In this document: in pieces, positions 16,820 through 25,690 of the stretch
Position numbering within the stretch: position 1 is the stretch's first letter
How the letters are laid out: each line of letters opens with the position of its first letter
The notes under the pieces: model-generated
Seen by the model: only the letters and a program-made list of their open reading frames with translations
The model's database searches: none
Told to the model about the DNA's origin: nothing
Program-made: the position numbers and the translations under genes
Origin: Streptomyces sp. SDr-06
GTDB taxonomy: Bacteria; Actinomycetota; Actinomycetes; Streptomycetales; Streptomycetaceae
Length of the DNA: 64,000 nt
Assembly (NCBI RefSeq): GCF_003324565.1
Contig: NZ_QOLA01000027.1
Coordinates: 1 to 64,000 of the forward strand
Direction: 5' to 3'

Positions 16820-18688
16820 GTGACCCTCACGATCCGCCCGCCCCTGGAGTCCCGCGGCCCCGATCGGGCAGCGGCCCGGAAAGCCCTGGCCGATCGCATA
16901 GCCCACAGGCGTGAGCTCTTCGACCGGGCCCCCGACAACGTTTCCCACCCCCACACCGACCGCTACCGCTTCCCGGTCATGGCGGCGCTGGTTCCCGTCG
17001 CCACCAGCAGAGGTGGGGAGATCGCCTATCCCGGCGACCCCATGTGCCTCTACGCCGCGCTCTCCCTCACCGTCATGCACTCCGTCGCACGCTTCGAAGC
17101 GGGGCTCGCCGACGAACCCTCCCTCGACGACGTGGCTCCCGACTGGGGCCGCTACCCCGACGCCCGCTACCGCCGCGCCGAGGACGGACCCCGGTCCACC
17201 CTCATCGCGGACAACCCCACCACGGACGGCCACGTCTTCGACCCGCGCATCTGGGACGACCTCGCCCGCGACGCCTTCATCACCGAAGTACGCGCGCTCC
17301 AGCCCAAGGTGCTGCTCCTCAGTTCGGTCTCGGCAGGGCACCGTTACGCGCTGGAGATGGCCGAACTCGCCAAGGAGCACGCGCCGCACTGCGTGGTGGT
17401 CATCGGAGGCCGGCACGCCGACGAGACCGTCCGCTACCAGCACGCGACCGCGAGCGTGGACCTGTCCTGGAGCAGCACCGTCCAGGTCATCCAAGACGGA
17501 CGGGCCCGCCCGGCCGTGGACTTCGTCGTGGCGGGGGACGGATCCCCGCTGCTGGACCTCCTGATGCGTGCCCTCGCCCTCGTCGTCACCCCGGGCTTCG
17601 GCCCCACGCGTGTCGAGGACGTACTGGAGGCGCTGCCCCTGGTCGCGGCGCACGAGGACGGCCCCCGCGGTTCCGGGAGCATCGTGGGCCTGACCCGGGA
17701 AGGCGCAGTCGTCGTCCCGGTGCGGGGCGAGCGTCTGACCTCGGCCCAACTGCCCTCGCCCTACGAGGCGTTCTCCGTGCGGGCCCGATTCGGCATCTTC
17801 ACCCGGGCGGGCAGCTCGCCGATCGGCAGCCGCACCGCCCATGTGATGACGCTCGACGCCTGCCCGTTCAAGTGCACCTTCTGCTCCGAGAGCATCCAGG
17901 TCTCCCAGCGGCCCACGCGGTTCGCCGTCACCGAGACCGAGCACGTGGCCCGGCGCATCGACCAGCTCATCTCGTGGGGCGCGGAAGCCGCCTTCTTCGA
18001 CGACCCGGTCTTCTGGGGAGGCAACTGGAAGGCCATCACCGACTTCTGCCACGACCTCGCGGCGGTCCGGGCCGAACGCACCGACGGGACGCCCTTCGAA
18101 TGGGGCGCGCAGCTGACCGTGGACGTCGTCCTCAACCGGGCCAAGACCGACGAGGTCCACGCGGCACTCGACCTCATGCGCGAGAACGGCTGCACCTACA
18201 TCTACATCGGCATCGAGAGCATGGCCCAACGCGTGATGCGTCACGTCGGCAAGAACCTCCTGCGCCGCAACCCCGAGGCTTGGGTGAGCAAGGTGCGTGA
18301 GGCGCTGGAACTCATCAAGGGCCATGGCATCAGAGTGGGCAGCTCCGTCCTGTTCGGCCTGGACGGGGAGGACAGGGACACCATCGAGGAGACGATCGAG
18401 GAGATCGGCCGGCTCATCGACGACGACCTCCTCATCATGGCCAGTCCCAACATCCTCACCTACCACCCCGGCACGGCCATCACGGCGGCGCACGGACAGG
18501 ACCGGCTCGACTACCACTCGCGCAAGGACAACCGGCCCCCCTACACCTACTTCGAAGAAGCCTACCCAGAGGTCGTCTCGAAGCTCCTCGACGAGGACGA
18601 CATCTGGTACATCCACGAGGCATCCGAGAAGCGATGGGGCAGTACCCGCAACAGCGCCGCCGAATCGGTGGCTTCGGTCGGCGCGTGA
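16820..18688 (+). CDS. cobalamin-binding-domain radical SAM enzyme
   Basis: A 622-residue protein. The N-terminal part looks like a B12-binding (class B) domain: a YPGDPMCLYAALSL segment, VLLLSSVSAGHRYALEMAELA, then VVVIGGRHADE and DFVVAGDG. It lacks the DxHxxG loop, as many radical SAM cobalamin domains do. The radical SAM core has Cys348, Cys352 and Cys355 in CPFKCTFC, with later core strands YIYIGIESM and IRVGSSVLFGLDGE. Such enzymes use SAM and cobalamin for methylation at unreactive carbons or for ring rearrangements. GTG 16820 has GGGAG eight bases upstream. It is 24 bases past the TS-like gene, in the same operon. Confidence 0.85.
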   Translation: MTLTIRPPLESRGPDRAAARKALADRIAHRRELFDRAPDNVSHPHTDRYRFPVMAALVPVATSRGGEIAYPGDPMCLYAALSLTVMHSVARFEAGLADEPSLDDVAPDWGRYPDARYRRAEDGPRSTLIADNPTTDGHVFDPRIWDDLARDAFITEVRALQPKVLLLSSVSAGHRYALEMAELAKEHAPHCVVVIGGRHADETVRYQHATASVDLSWSSTVQVIQDGRARPAVDFVVAGDGSPLLDLLMRALALVVTPGFGPTRVEDVLEALPLVAAHEDGPRGSGSIVGLTREGAVVVPVRGERLTSAQLPSPYEAFSVRARFGIFTRAGSSPIGSRTAHVMTLDACPFKCTFCSESIQVSQRPTRFAVTETEHVARRIDQLISWGAEAAFFDDPVFWGGNWKAITDFCHDLAAVRAERTDGTPFEWGAQLTVDVVLNRAKTDEVHAALDLMRENGCTYIYIGIESMAQRVMRHVGKNLLRRNPEAWVSKVREALELIKGHGIRVGSSVLFGLDGEDRDTIEETIEEIGRLIDDDLLIMASPNILTYHPGTAITAAHGQDRLDYHSRKDNRPPYTYFEEAYPEVVSKLLDEDDIWYIHEASEKRWGSTRNSAAESVASVGA

Positions 18689-18714
18689 GTGCGCGCCCCA
18701 CAGGAAGGAACATC

Positions 18715-19410
18715 GTGAGAGGCAACACGCTGGACGTCGAAGAGCAGACCTACTGGGGCCCGTACTACTCCTACTTCCCGGCTCTCGCGCGCTACATCCC
18801 GCTGGGGGAGTACGCCCGCCGGGTCCGCCCCCGGGCCTGTGTGCTCGGCGCCTCGGACGGCAAGTTCGCCCTTCCGCTGCTGCGCGCGGGCTGGGAGGTC
18901 GTGGGGGTGGAGACGGACGAACTCTTCCTCGACGGCGGCGAGTTCGATCTCGTCGACGGGCACCACGAGGTGGTGGGCCTGCGTGAGCGGCTGAAGGCCG
19001 AGGGCCTCGAAGAGCGCTGCACCATCGTCGAGCAGGACTACATGACCCTGCCCGCCGAGGGCGACTTCCAGCTCGTCATGGGCAGCGGCCTGTGGTCCAT
19101 GGACCCCAACCGCGCCCACTCCCTGCAGGCCCTCATCCACCATGCGATGGACATGGTCGCGCCCGGCGGCATCTTCTTCGGCGAATACCTGATCGCGATG
19201 AACGACGAAGAGCGGCAGTGCGGTTACTACCCGCCGCGCGAGGAGATGGACGCCATCATCGAACGGCCCGGCTGGCAGACCTTCGAGAACGCCGACCTCG
19301 GCATCCGGGGCGAGAGCCACCTCGGGTACGAGCAGTGGCACTTCCACCGCTACGCGGCCGCCATCGTGCACCGCATGCCCGGACCGCGCTACGCCACACC
19401 TACTCCCTGA
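18715..19410 (+). CDS. class I SAM-dependent methyltransferase
   Basis: A 231-residue protein with a Rossmann methyltransferase motif I, CVLGASDGKFALPLLRAGWE, the acidic ribose-binding end of strand 2 (VVGVETD), and the later DFQLVMGSGLWSM and MVAPGGIFFGEYL motifs. The start is GTG 18715 with AGGAAGGA seven bases upstream; an earlier in-frame start would overlap the radical SAM gene by 55 bases and has no good binding site. It probably methylates an O, N or C atom of the product. It sits between the radical SAM and phosphatase genes in one operon. Confidence 0.8.
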   Translation: MRGNTLDVEEQTYWGPYYSYFPALARYIPLGEYARRVRPRACVLGASDGKFALPLLRAGWEVVGVETDELFLDGGEFDLVDGHHEVVGLRERLKAEGLEERCTIVEQDYMTLPAEGDFQLVMGSGLWSMDPNRAHSLQALIHHAMDMVAPGGIFFGEYLIAMNDEERQCGYYPPREEMDAIIERPGWQTFENADLGIRGESHLGYEQWHFHRYAAAIVHRMPGPRYATPTP

Positions 19411-19415
19411 CACCC

Positions 19416-20222
19416 ATGGCACACCGAAGCAACACGGGGCACCCACACAGGCGCGCGGGTGCCCACCCTGCCGCCGTCGTCACCGACCTCGACAAGACGC
19501 TGCTGCGCTCGGACGGGACCGTCGGCGCGCGTACCGTGGCAGCGCTGTCGGCGGTCGCGGAACTCGGCGTGCGGATCGTGTTCGCCACCGCGAGGCCGGC
19601 CTGGTCAGCGCGGCAGGTGCTGCGCTCCCTGGAGGGGATCGACGCCGTGCTGCTCTCCTCCAACGGCGCGGTGGCGGGCGGCTTCCAGGACCCGCGCCCG
19701 GATCGGGTCCGCGTGATGTCCGCCGTGCAGGCACGCTCGGCGGCCCGGCTGCTTGACCCGCTTCCCTGGGCGGCCGACCGGATCTCCGGGCGCCTGCTCG
19801 GACCCGGCTGGCCGCCCGTCCTGGGCAGCGCGGACAGCCGGGCGCGGCAGGTCGAGGACCTGCCCGGCGACGAGGAGGTGCTCTGCCTCATGGCGTACGG
19901 CACGCCAACACAGGCCGCTCTGTCGGGCATCGGCGGGAGCGGTCTGCGGTGGACGTCGTCGGACGCCGGCCTCATCGAGGTATCGGCGCCCGGGGCCGAC
20001 AAGTGCTCCGCCATGTCCTGGTACCTGGCGCGGCAGCGAAGACACTGGGACGACGTGATCGCCTTCGGCGACGCACCCAACGACCTCGACATGCTGGCCG
20101 CGGCCGGCACCGGGGTGGCCGTGGCCAACGCGACGCCGCAGGTGCTCGCCGCCGCGACCGAAGTGACAGAGACGCACGACGAGGAAGGCGTGGCCCAGTG
20201 GCTGGAAAGAAACCTGCTGTAA
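19416..20222 (+). CDS. HAD-superfamily (Cof-type) phosphatase
   Basis: A 268-residue HAD hydrolase of the Cof/IIB type. Motif I is VVTDLDKTLLRSDG (Asp nucleophile and acid Asp, with Lys where most have Gly), motif II is the Thr in VFATARP, motif III is Lys in GADKCSAM and motif IV is FGDAPNDLDML. These enzymes remove phosphate from sugar phosphates or nucleotides. Next to a thymidylate-synthase-fold enzyme it could dephosphorylate a modified nucleotide. It starts five bases after the methyltransferase and overlaps the next gene by 25 bases. Confidence 0.87.
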   Translation: MAHRSNTGHPHRRAGAHPAAVVTDLDKTLLRSDGTVGARTVAALSAVAELGVRIVFATARPAWSARQVLRSLEGIDAVLLSSNGAVAGGFQDPRPDRVRVMSAVQARSAARLLDPLPWAADRISGRLLGPGWPPVLGSADSRARQVEDLPGDEEVLCLMAYGTPTQAALSGIGGSGLRWTSSDAGLIEVSAPGADKCSAMSWYLARQRRHWDDVIAFGDAPNDLDMLAAAGTGVAVANATPQVLAAATEVTETHDEEGVAQWLERNLL

Positions 20223-20773
20223 CCGGCGGAGGCCAGGCCCCCGCCGGAGGGCCGCCGGACAGGATCTGGATCGTCGGCGGCCCCGGGTGCGGCAAGTCGA
20301 CCCTCGCGGCGCATCTCGCGAAGGCCCGGGGCCTGACCTGCGTATCCCTGGACACGCACTTCTGGGGCCCCGCATGGACGCCGGTGCCCGAAGCCGACTT
20401 CGTGGCCGGGGTCGGGGCGGAGCTGCGGGGTGAGCGGTGGGTGGTCGACGGCCAGTTCCCCGCCGCGGTCGACGCGTACGCGGGCACGAGCGACTGCCTG
20501 ATCTGGGTCGACCCCCCGCTGCATGTGGCGTGGCCGCGACTGCTGCGCCGCACGCTGCGTCGTTGGATCCGCCGGGAGGAGCTGTACGGCGGCACCCGCG
20601 AAACCCTGTGGACGGTGATCGGCCCGAGGTCGATCCTCTGGTACGCGCTGAAGGTACGGACACCACAACGGCGCGCCAACGAGGCGCTGTTCACCCGCCT
20701 CACCGGTACCGGAATCCGGCTCATCCGATTCCGCGGGACCGATGTACGGTCACTGGTCGGAAGGATCACATGA
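20198..20773 (+). CDS. P-loop kinase-like protein (FlaR / topology-modulation type)
   Basis: A 191-residue nucleotide-binding protein. The P-loop is IWIVGGPGCGKSTLA, followed by LDTHFWGPAW and WVVDGQF and an Arg-rich lid (LLRRTLRRWIRREE). This pattern fits adenylate-kinase-like proteins often annotated as FlaR or DNA topology modulation protein; a small-molecule kinase role is as likely. GTG 20198 is chosen as the start nearest the P-loop; it overlaps the phosphatase gene by 25 bases, showing coupling. A phosphatase and a kinase as neighbours suggest phosphorylated intermediates. Confidence 0.72.
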   Translation: MAGKKPAVTGGGQAPAGGPPDRIWIVGGPGCGKSTLAAHLAKARGLTCVSLDTHFWGPAWTPVPEADFVAGVGAELRGERWVVDGQFPAAVDAYAGTSDCLIWVDPPLHVAWPRLLRRTLRRWIRREELYGGTRETLWTVIGPRSILWYALKVRTPQRRANEALFTRLTGTGIRLIRFRGTDVRSLVGRIT

Positions 20774-20829
20774 CGAGGCAGTGATGCCGGTGCCGACCCG
20801 TTACGCCGTACGAAAGCCTGGAGTTGCCC

Positions 20830-22005
20830 ATGGATGTCCGTCCCTACGATGCCGTCAGCGATCTCCCCGTCCAGGACTGGGACTCGCTCACGCTCGGATC
20901 CACCATCTACTCGACGGCCGGCTTCCAAGCCGTCCGCCAGGAGGAGCTCCCCGACGGAGCCCGCGGCCGCCGTTTCATCGCCTACGACGCCGCGGGCGTC
21001 GCCACGTCGGGCCTGGAGGCCTACACGTTCGCGGCACCACCGCACGGGCTGTACACCCCGGCGGACCTGCTGCAGGGCCTCATCAGCCAGGAACGCCACA
21101 CCCATCTCGCCTCCCGGCCGCTGGCCATCGGCGCGGGCTGGTCGGAGTTCCGGGGGCAGTTCGTGCACCGGCCGGAGGCGACGCCGGAGCAGCGAGCCGC
21201 GGCCCTGGAGGGCCTGGCCGCCGAGATGCTGGGCTTCGCCAAGGAGGCCGAGGCCTCGGTGCTGGCCTACTACTACCTCCCCCGGGAGGACGCCCTGGAC
21301 ATCGCGCGGGCCCACGGTTGCGACGACACGGTCGTGCTGTACCACGACGTGGAGACGCTGCTGCCGATCGGCCAGTGGCGGGACCTGGACGAGTACTACG
21401 CCTGGCTGCCCGCCGGACGGCGCCCGCGTGCCCGCCGCGAAGTGCGCAACTTCAAGGCCAGCGGCCGGACCATCCGCGAGGTCCCGCTGCCGGAGGTCGT
21501 CGACACCATCGCGCCCCTGAACAGCGCGCTGATGCGCAAGCACGGCCATGCCTACGGCGTCGAGAAGGCCAGGGAGGTCTACGGCCGGCAGGGCAGGCAT
21601 CTGGGCGATGTGAGCACCCTGCTGCTGAACGAGGACGAGGGCAGGCCCGTCGGCTTCGCGCTCCGTTACCGGCAGCGGGACATGTTGTGGGCCCGGGTCG
21701 CGGGATTCGACTACAGCTTCCCCAACATGGCCGACTACTTCAACCTCGTCTTCTACCACCCCATCGCCCAGGGGGTGGGGCTCTCGACCCGTGCCATCCA
21801 CCTCGGACTGGGCACCTTCCAGGCCAAACTGGCCCGGGGCGCCCAGCCCAACCCGCTGTACACGGTGCTGGTGGGCGTGGACCAGCCCCTGATGGCGGAC
21901 GCCGACGCCGTCCGCGGCCGCAACCGGACGGAGGCGGAGGCCTTCGGGGCCGAATACGGGCAGTACGTGGTCGGCGGCCTGAACACGGAGGACTGGCTGC
22001 TGTGA
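20830..22005 (+). CDS. Fem / GNAT-type (aminoacyl)transferase 1
   Basis: A 391-residue protein. The second half looks like the acetyltransf_6 / FemAB domain: RRPRARREVRNFKASGRTI, the strand GFALRYRQRDMLWARVAGFDY, and then ADYFNLVFYHPI with HLGLGTFQAKLARGA. FemAB-type enzymes transfer amino acids from aminoacyl-tRNA to an amine, originally in peptidoglycan bridges; several act in antibiotic pathways. It has a paralogue immediately downstream. The ATG at 20830 is preferred over a TTG two codons earlier. The donor and acceptor are unknown, and an acyl-CoA donor cannot be excluded. Confidence 0.72.
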   Translation: MDVRPYDAVSDLPVQDWDSLTLGSTIYSTAGFQAVRQEELPDGARGRRFIAYDAAGVATSGLEAYTFAAPPHGLYTPADLLQGLISQERHTHLASRPLAIGAGWSEFRGQFVHRPEATPEQRAAALEGLAAEMLGFAKEAEASVLAYYYLPREDALDIARAHGCDDTVVLYHDVETLLPIGQWRDLDEYYAWLPAGRRPRARREVRNFKASGRTIREVPLPEVVDTIAPLNSALMRKHGHAYGVEKAREVYGRQGRHLGDVSTLLLNEDEGRPVGFALRYRQRDMLWARVAGFDYSFPNMADYFNLVFYHPIAQGVGLSTRAIHLGLGTFQAKLARGAQPNPLYTVLVGVDQPLMADADAVRGRNRTEAEAFGAEYGQYVVGGLNTEDWLL

Positions 22006-22054
22006 GCAAGTGCACGACCGGGTGGTTCCGCTGGTGTGAGAAGGGGGCCTACGC

Positions 22055-23176
22055 ATGGCCGAGGTGAGGCAGACATCGTCCATCGCCGACATCGAGCGGG
22101 ACGCGTGGGACGCCCTGGTCCCGGCTTCCTGCTTCTACCAGAGCCACGGTTGGCTCAGGGGGCAGGAACGCCCGGACTTCGCGACGGCCCACTACACGGT
22201 CGTCGAGGACGGCGGCAGGCTGTCGGCCGCGGCGTGCGCCTACGACTTCCCGCCGCAGAACGCACCGGCCCTGCCCGCGGTGGCGGCAGACCACAGCGTG
22301 CTGCGGGTCGGTACGCGCACCGGCTACCACAACGAGTTCCTCGTCTCCGGCGACGGAGAGGCAGCCCGGCAGGCGCTGGCCGAGGCCATACGGGCCGTGG
22401 CCGATCAGGCGGCGCGCCTGGGGCACGACGCCCTGCTGTTCGACTTCCTCACCACGGACAGCCTGCGGCTGCTGTCCGGGCTCTTCCCCGTGCGGGCCGA
22501 ACTGCGCAGCGCCGAGGCGGTGGTGCACAACGACGGCGGCACCTTCGAGACGTACCGGCAGCTCCTGGGCCGCAACGTGCGCAAACGCGACTACGAGGTC
22601 CGCAAGTTCGAGAAGGCCGGCCTGCACCTGCGCACCGCGCCGCTCTCCGCCTGCGTGGACGAACTCGCGCCCCTGATCGGGCAGACCATGGACCGGTACG
22701 AGGCCTCACTCGACCAGGAGGAGATCCGGACCTTTCTCACCGTCCAGGCCAAGTACCTGGATGACGTGAGCACGGTGTTCCGGTGCGTCGACGACGAGGG
22801 CCACCTCGTCGGCGGACACGTGTCGTTCGCGTGGCGGGACATGCTCTATGCGCGGGTGGCGGGTTTCGACTACACCCGGACCCGCAACGCGTACGAGTAC
22901 TTCAACGCCGTGTACTACGGACCGCTGCGGCACATGGAGCGGCATGGGCAGACCGCCCTGCATCTGGGCCTCTCGGCGGTGGAGGCGAAGGTGCGGCGGG
23001 GGGCGAGCCTCCATCCGGTCTGGGCGGCCGTGCTGCCCCTGCCGCTCGTCGAAGGCGCGGGGCTCTCCCGCGATGCCGCGAAGGACCAGGCGCTGGCGGA
23101 CGCCGTGCGGGCCGAGGCGGACGGTGGGATGGACAGCGCCGAGTGGGACCTGGACGCCGCGGTCACCCCGCTGTAG
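22055..23176 (+). CDS. Fem / GNAT-type (aminoacyl)transferase 2
   Basis: A 373-residue paralogue of the preceding gene. The shared landmarks align in order: LLGRNVRKRDYEVRKFEKAG, GHVSFAWRDMLYARVAGFDY, AYEYFNAVYYGP and LHLGLSAVEAKVRRGASLHP. Sequence has diverged widely elsewhere, so the two probably act on different donors or acceptors, or form a heterodimer. It lies 49 bases after its sister and ends the plus-strand operon that began with the thymidylate-synthase-like gene. It may attach an amino acid or acyl group to the product. Confidence 0.72.
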   Translation: MAEVRQTSSIADIERDAWDALVPASCFYQSHGWLRGQERPDFATAHYTVVEDGGRLSAAACAYDFPPQNAPALPAVAADHSVLRVGTRTGYHNEFLVSGDGEAARQALAEAIRAVADQAARLGHDALLFDFLTTDSLRLLSGLFPVRAELRSAEAVVHNDGGTFETYRQLLGRNVRKRDYEVRKFEKAGLHLRTAPLSACVDELAPLIGQTMDRYEASLDQEEIRTFLTVQAKYLDDVSTVFRCVDDEGHLVGGHVSFAWRDMLYARVAGFDYTRTRNAYEYFNAVYYGPLRHMERHGQTALHLGLSAVEAKVRRGASLHPVWAAVLPLPLVEGAGLSRDAAKDQALADAVRAEADGGMDSAEWDLDAAVTPL

Positions 23177-23203
23177 GCGGTGCGCCGGGTGTGCCCTGCG
23201 CCC

Positions 23204-23226
23204 GGGATCGTGTGGCGAGCGATCCC
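23204..23226. terminator. hairpin between convergent genes
   Basis: A perfect 7-bp inverted repeat (GGGATCG at 23204-23210, CGATCCC at 23220-23226, nine-base loop) lies 27 bases after the stop of the second transferase and 50 bases from the stop of the opposing dioxygenase gene. It could end transcription from either side. Confidence 0.45.
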
Positions 23227-23275
23227 GTCGGCGAAGGGCATGTCCCGCGTCCGTGCCCGGTCGGGTCAGGTCAGG

Positions 23276-24175
23276 TCAGCCGGTCACCGGCCACAGCGTC
23301 GGGCAGAAGTCGGGGTCGGCGTAGTCCGGCCGGCCTTCCGCAGTCCGGCGGACGAGGGTGTCGTGCTTGTACGGCTGCTGGCGGCCGTTGGAGGCCCGGT
23401 AGTCCTGGTAGGTGTTGGACGCGTCCTGAAGGTGCAGCGAGATGGCACGCCGGGGGTTGGGACTGCGGTTCGCGCCGCTGCCGTGGTAGAGGAGGCAGTG
23501 GTGGAAGGTCATGTGCCCGCGGGGGATGTGCACCGGGATCCGCTGGGCGGTCGCACCGTTGCGGTCGGCGTCGCCGTTCAGCAGGTATTCACGCGCGACG
23601 TCAGTGGGCTCACCGACTGGACGGTCTGCGCCGTGCCGTCGACTCCACCGGTGACTGCCGGGCACCATCGTGATGGTTCCGGTTTCCTCCGTGCAGTCGT
23701 GGAACGGAATGAAGGCCGTCAACATGTTGTCGGAGGAACACGTCGGCCAGAAATACTTGTCGAAATGCCAGGAGACGATATTCGAATCCTCGTCGGGAAC
23801 GGCAGGCTTGTAAATCAGCGTGGCCTGAAATGTGCGTATCTCGGGCGTCTGCGCAAGGCGTGCCGCCACGGCGCCGATCAGCGGTTTCCGCAGAATACGT
23901 GAGGTGACTTCTTCCCGATAGTGAATGTAGTCGTTGTTACGTTGGACCGGGCCGTCCGCAGGGGTCCAGTCGGCGATGCGGTCAGGCTGAACCGGTAGCT
24001 CGCGACCGCGATGACCTGCATAGAAGCGCTCGCTGGCCGCCGTCAGAGCCTCGGTCTCGGCATCGCTCAGAAGCTTCTTCGACAAATACCACCCATGCTC
24101 CGCATAGTGGCGCACGTCCTCGTCGGACGGAAGCAGCTGTATTTCCTCTTCGGTCAGTGCAGAGTATTCCGACAC
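23276..24175 (-). CDS. phytanoyl-CoA dioxygenase (PhyH) family Fe(II)/2-oxoglutarate oxygenase
   Basis: About 299 residues. The iron ligands are His137 and Asp139 in IVSWHFDKYFW, and the distal His is in LLYHGSGANRSPNPRRAIS, with the 2-oxoglutarate-binding Arg after it. PhyH enzymes in natural-product clusters hydroxylate, desaturate or cyclise amino acids and other small molecules. GTG 24175 (VSEYSALTEEE) is preferred because GAGGAC precedes it and family resemblance starts there; a GTG at 24244 would add 23 weakly conserved residues. It is divergent from the MFS gene, and probably part of the cluster. Confidence 0.88.
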   Translation of the reverse strand: MSEYSALTEEEIQLLPSDEDVRHYAEHGWYLSKKLLSDAETEALTAASERFYAGHRGRELPVQPDRIADWTPADGPVQRNNDYIHYREEVTSRILRKPLIGAVAARLAQTPEIRTFQATLIYKPAVPDEDSNIVSWHFDKYFWPTCSSDNMLTAFIPFHDCTEETGTITMVPGSHRWSRRHGADRPVGEPTDVAREYLLNGDADRNGATAQRIPVHIPRGHMTFHHCLLYHGSGANRSPNPRRAISLHLQDASNTYQDYRASNGRQQPYKHDTLVRRTAEGRPDYADPDFCPTLWPVTG

Positions 24176-24297
24176 GCCGTCCTCGACTCTCTGATTCGCG
24201 ACAGGCACAAGATCGCTGTACACGCTAGCGGAGAAAACGATCACATGCTAGAGTCCATCACGATTGATTTTGATGAAGTGGCTGCCGGGGAGGCAGA

Positions 24298-25611
24298 GTG
24301 GCGATTCTGGACAACGAAGTCCGCGTTCTCCTGAAACAGAACAAGAACTTCAGAAACGTATGGGCGGGGGAAACGACCGCTCATTTCGGAACGCAGCTCA
24401 CCAACTTCCTGCTCCCTCTGGTGGCGGTCACCGCCCTGCACGCGAGCGGCACCGGCGTCGGCCTCATCTCCGCCGTGCAGTTCATACCCATCGTGCTGCT
24501 GTCCCTGGTGGCCGGCGTGATCGTGGACCGTTACCCGCCCCGCCGCACCCTGGTGATCACCAGCGTCGCCCGCGGGGCCGCACTCGGCGTGCTCGGCCTG
24601 GTGCAGGCCGCCGACGGCCTGACGCTCGGACACATCGTCGCGGCCGCGGCGGTGATCGGCACGGCCAGCGTGTTCTACGAGGTCGCCTACCAGTCCACCA
24701 TCCCCAAGATCGTCCCCGTGGAATCGATCGCCCCGGCGAACGGACTGCACCAAGCGACCTACTCCGTAAGCCAGTTGGCGGGCCCCTCAGTAGCGGGATT
24801 TCTGGTGGGCAAGCTCGGACTGTCGCCCGCCCTCACGGTCACCGCGGCCCTTTTCGTCGGCGCCACGATGAGCGCGGCCCTGCTGCGCGGCGTCGAAGCA
24901 CCCGGTGTGCCCCGGCAGTCCGCCCTGCGCACGATCGGTTCGGGCCTGCGCTACACCTGGTCCCTGCGCCCCATCAGGGACCTGTGCACCCAGGCGGGCC
25001 TGTCGAACCTGCACGAGCAGTGCTTCCTCACGGTGTTCCTCGTCTTCGCCGTCCGGGAGCTCGATCTGAGTGGCACGGTCGTCGGTGCCATCATCGGCAT
25101 CGGCAGCATCGGGGCGCTGGTCGGTTCCCTGCTCGCGGCACGGCTCGCGGCCCGCTCGACGGTGGGACGCGTCCTCACCGCCGGAGTGATCCTCGCCGCC
25201 GTCGGCCTCCTGCTGGTGCCCGTCGCCGTCCAACTGGACATCGCCGTCCCGGTACTTGTCGCCTGCGCTTTCATCGTCAACGGCTTCGGCGTGGCATTGT
25301 TCAACGTGTTCGCGGTGAGCCTGCGACAGGCCATCCCGCCGGATCACCAGCTCGGCGCCGTCACCGCCAGCTACCGGCTCGTGGCACTCGGCACCCTGCC
25401 CGTAGGTGCGTTCATCGGGGGCGCGCTCTGCGACGCGCTGACCCCCGGCACGGCGATCTGGGTGGTGGGCCTGTCCTACCTGATCGTGTCGTGCTGGCTG
25501 CTGTTTTCCCCCCTGCGCTCGGCCACCACCCTTGAGCAGGCCCGCACCTTGGGGGCCCGGGCGGACTCGGACGCACCCGACGCGGAACGGGCCCCCACCA
25601 CCACCGAGTAG
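24298..25611 (+). CDS. MFS transporter (MFS_3 / enterobactin-exporter-like)
   Basis: A 437-residue protein with about 12 membrane segments. It starts FRNVWAGETTAHFGTQLTNF, the typical opening of MFS_3 exporters, with a loop DRYPPRRTLVIT after helix 2. The GTG start has GGGGAGG five bases upstream. Such proteins export siderophores and other secondary metabolites. It is the second exporter in the cluster and is co-directional with the ATP-grasp ligase 79 bases downstream. Confidence 0.88.
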   Translation: MAILDNEVRVLLKQNKNFRNVWAGETTAHFGTQLTNFLLPLVAVTALHASGTGVGLISAVQFIPIVLLSLVAGVIVDRYPPRRTLVITSVARGAALGVLGLVQAADGLTLGHIVAAAAVIGTASVFYEVAYQSTIPKIVPVESIAPANGLHQATYSVSQLAGPSVAGFLVGKLGLSPALTVTAALFVGATMSAALLRGVEAPGVPRQSALRTIGSGLRYTWSLRPIRDLCTQAGLSNLHEQCFLTVFLVFAVRELDLSGTVVGAIIGIGSIGALVGSLLAARLAARSTVGRVLTAGVILAAVGLLLVPVAVQLDIAVPVLVACAFIVNGFGVALFNVFAVSLRQAIPPDHQLGAVTASYRLVALGTLPVGAFIGGALCDALTPGTAIWVVGLSYLIVSCWLLFSPLRSATTLEQARTLGARADSDAPDAERAPTTTE

Positions 25612-25690
25612 GCCTCCACAGGCCTCCACCCGCTCGCTCCGACAGCACCCCGGCTGCCGGAACACTCGACCGACAAGGCAAACGCGCGCC

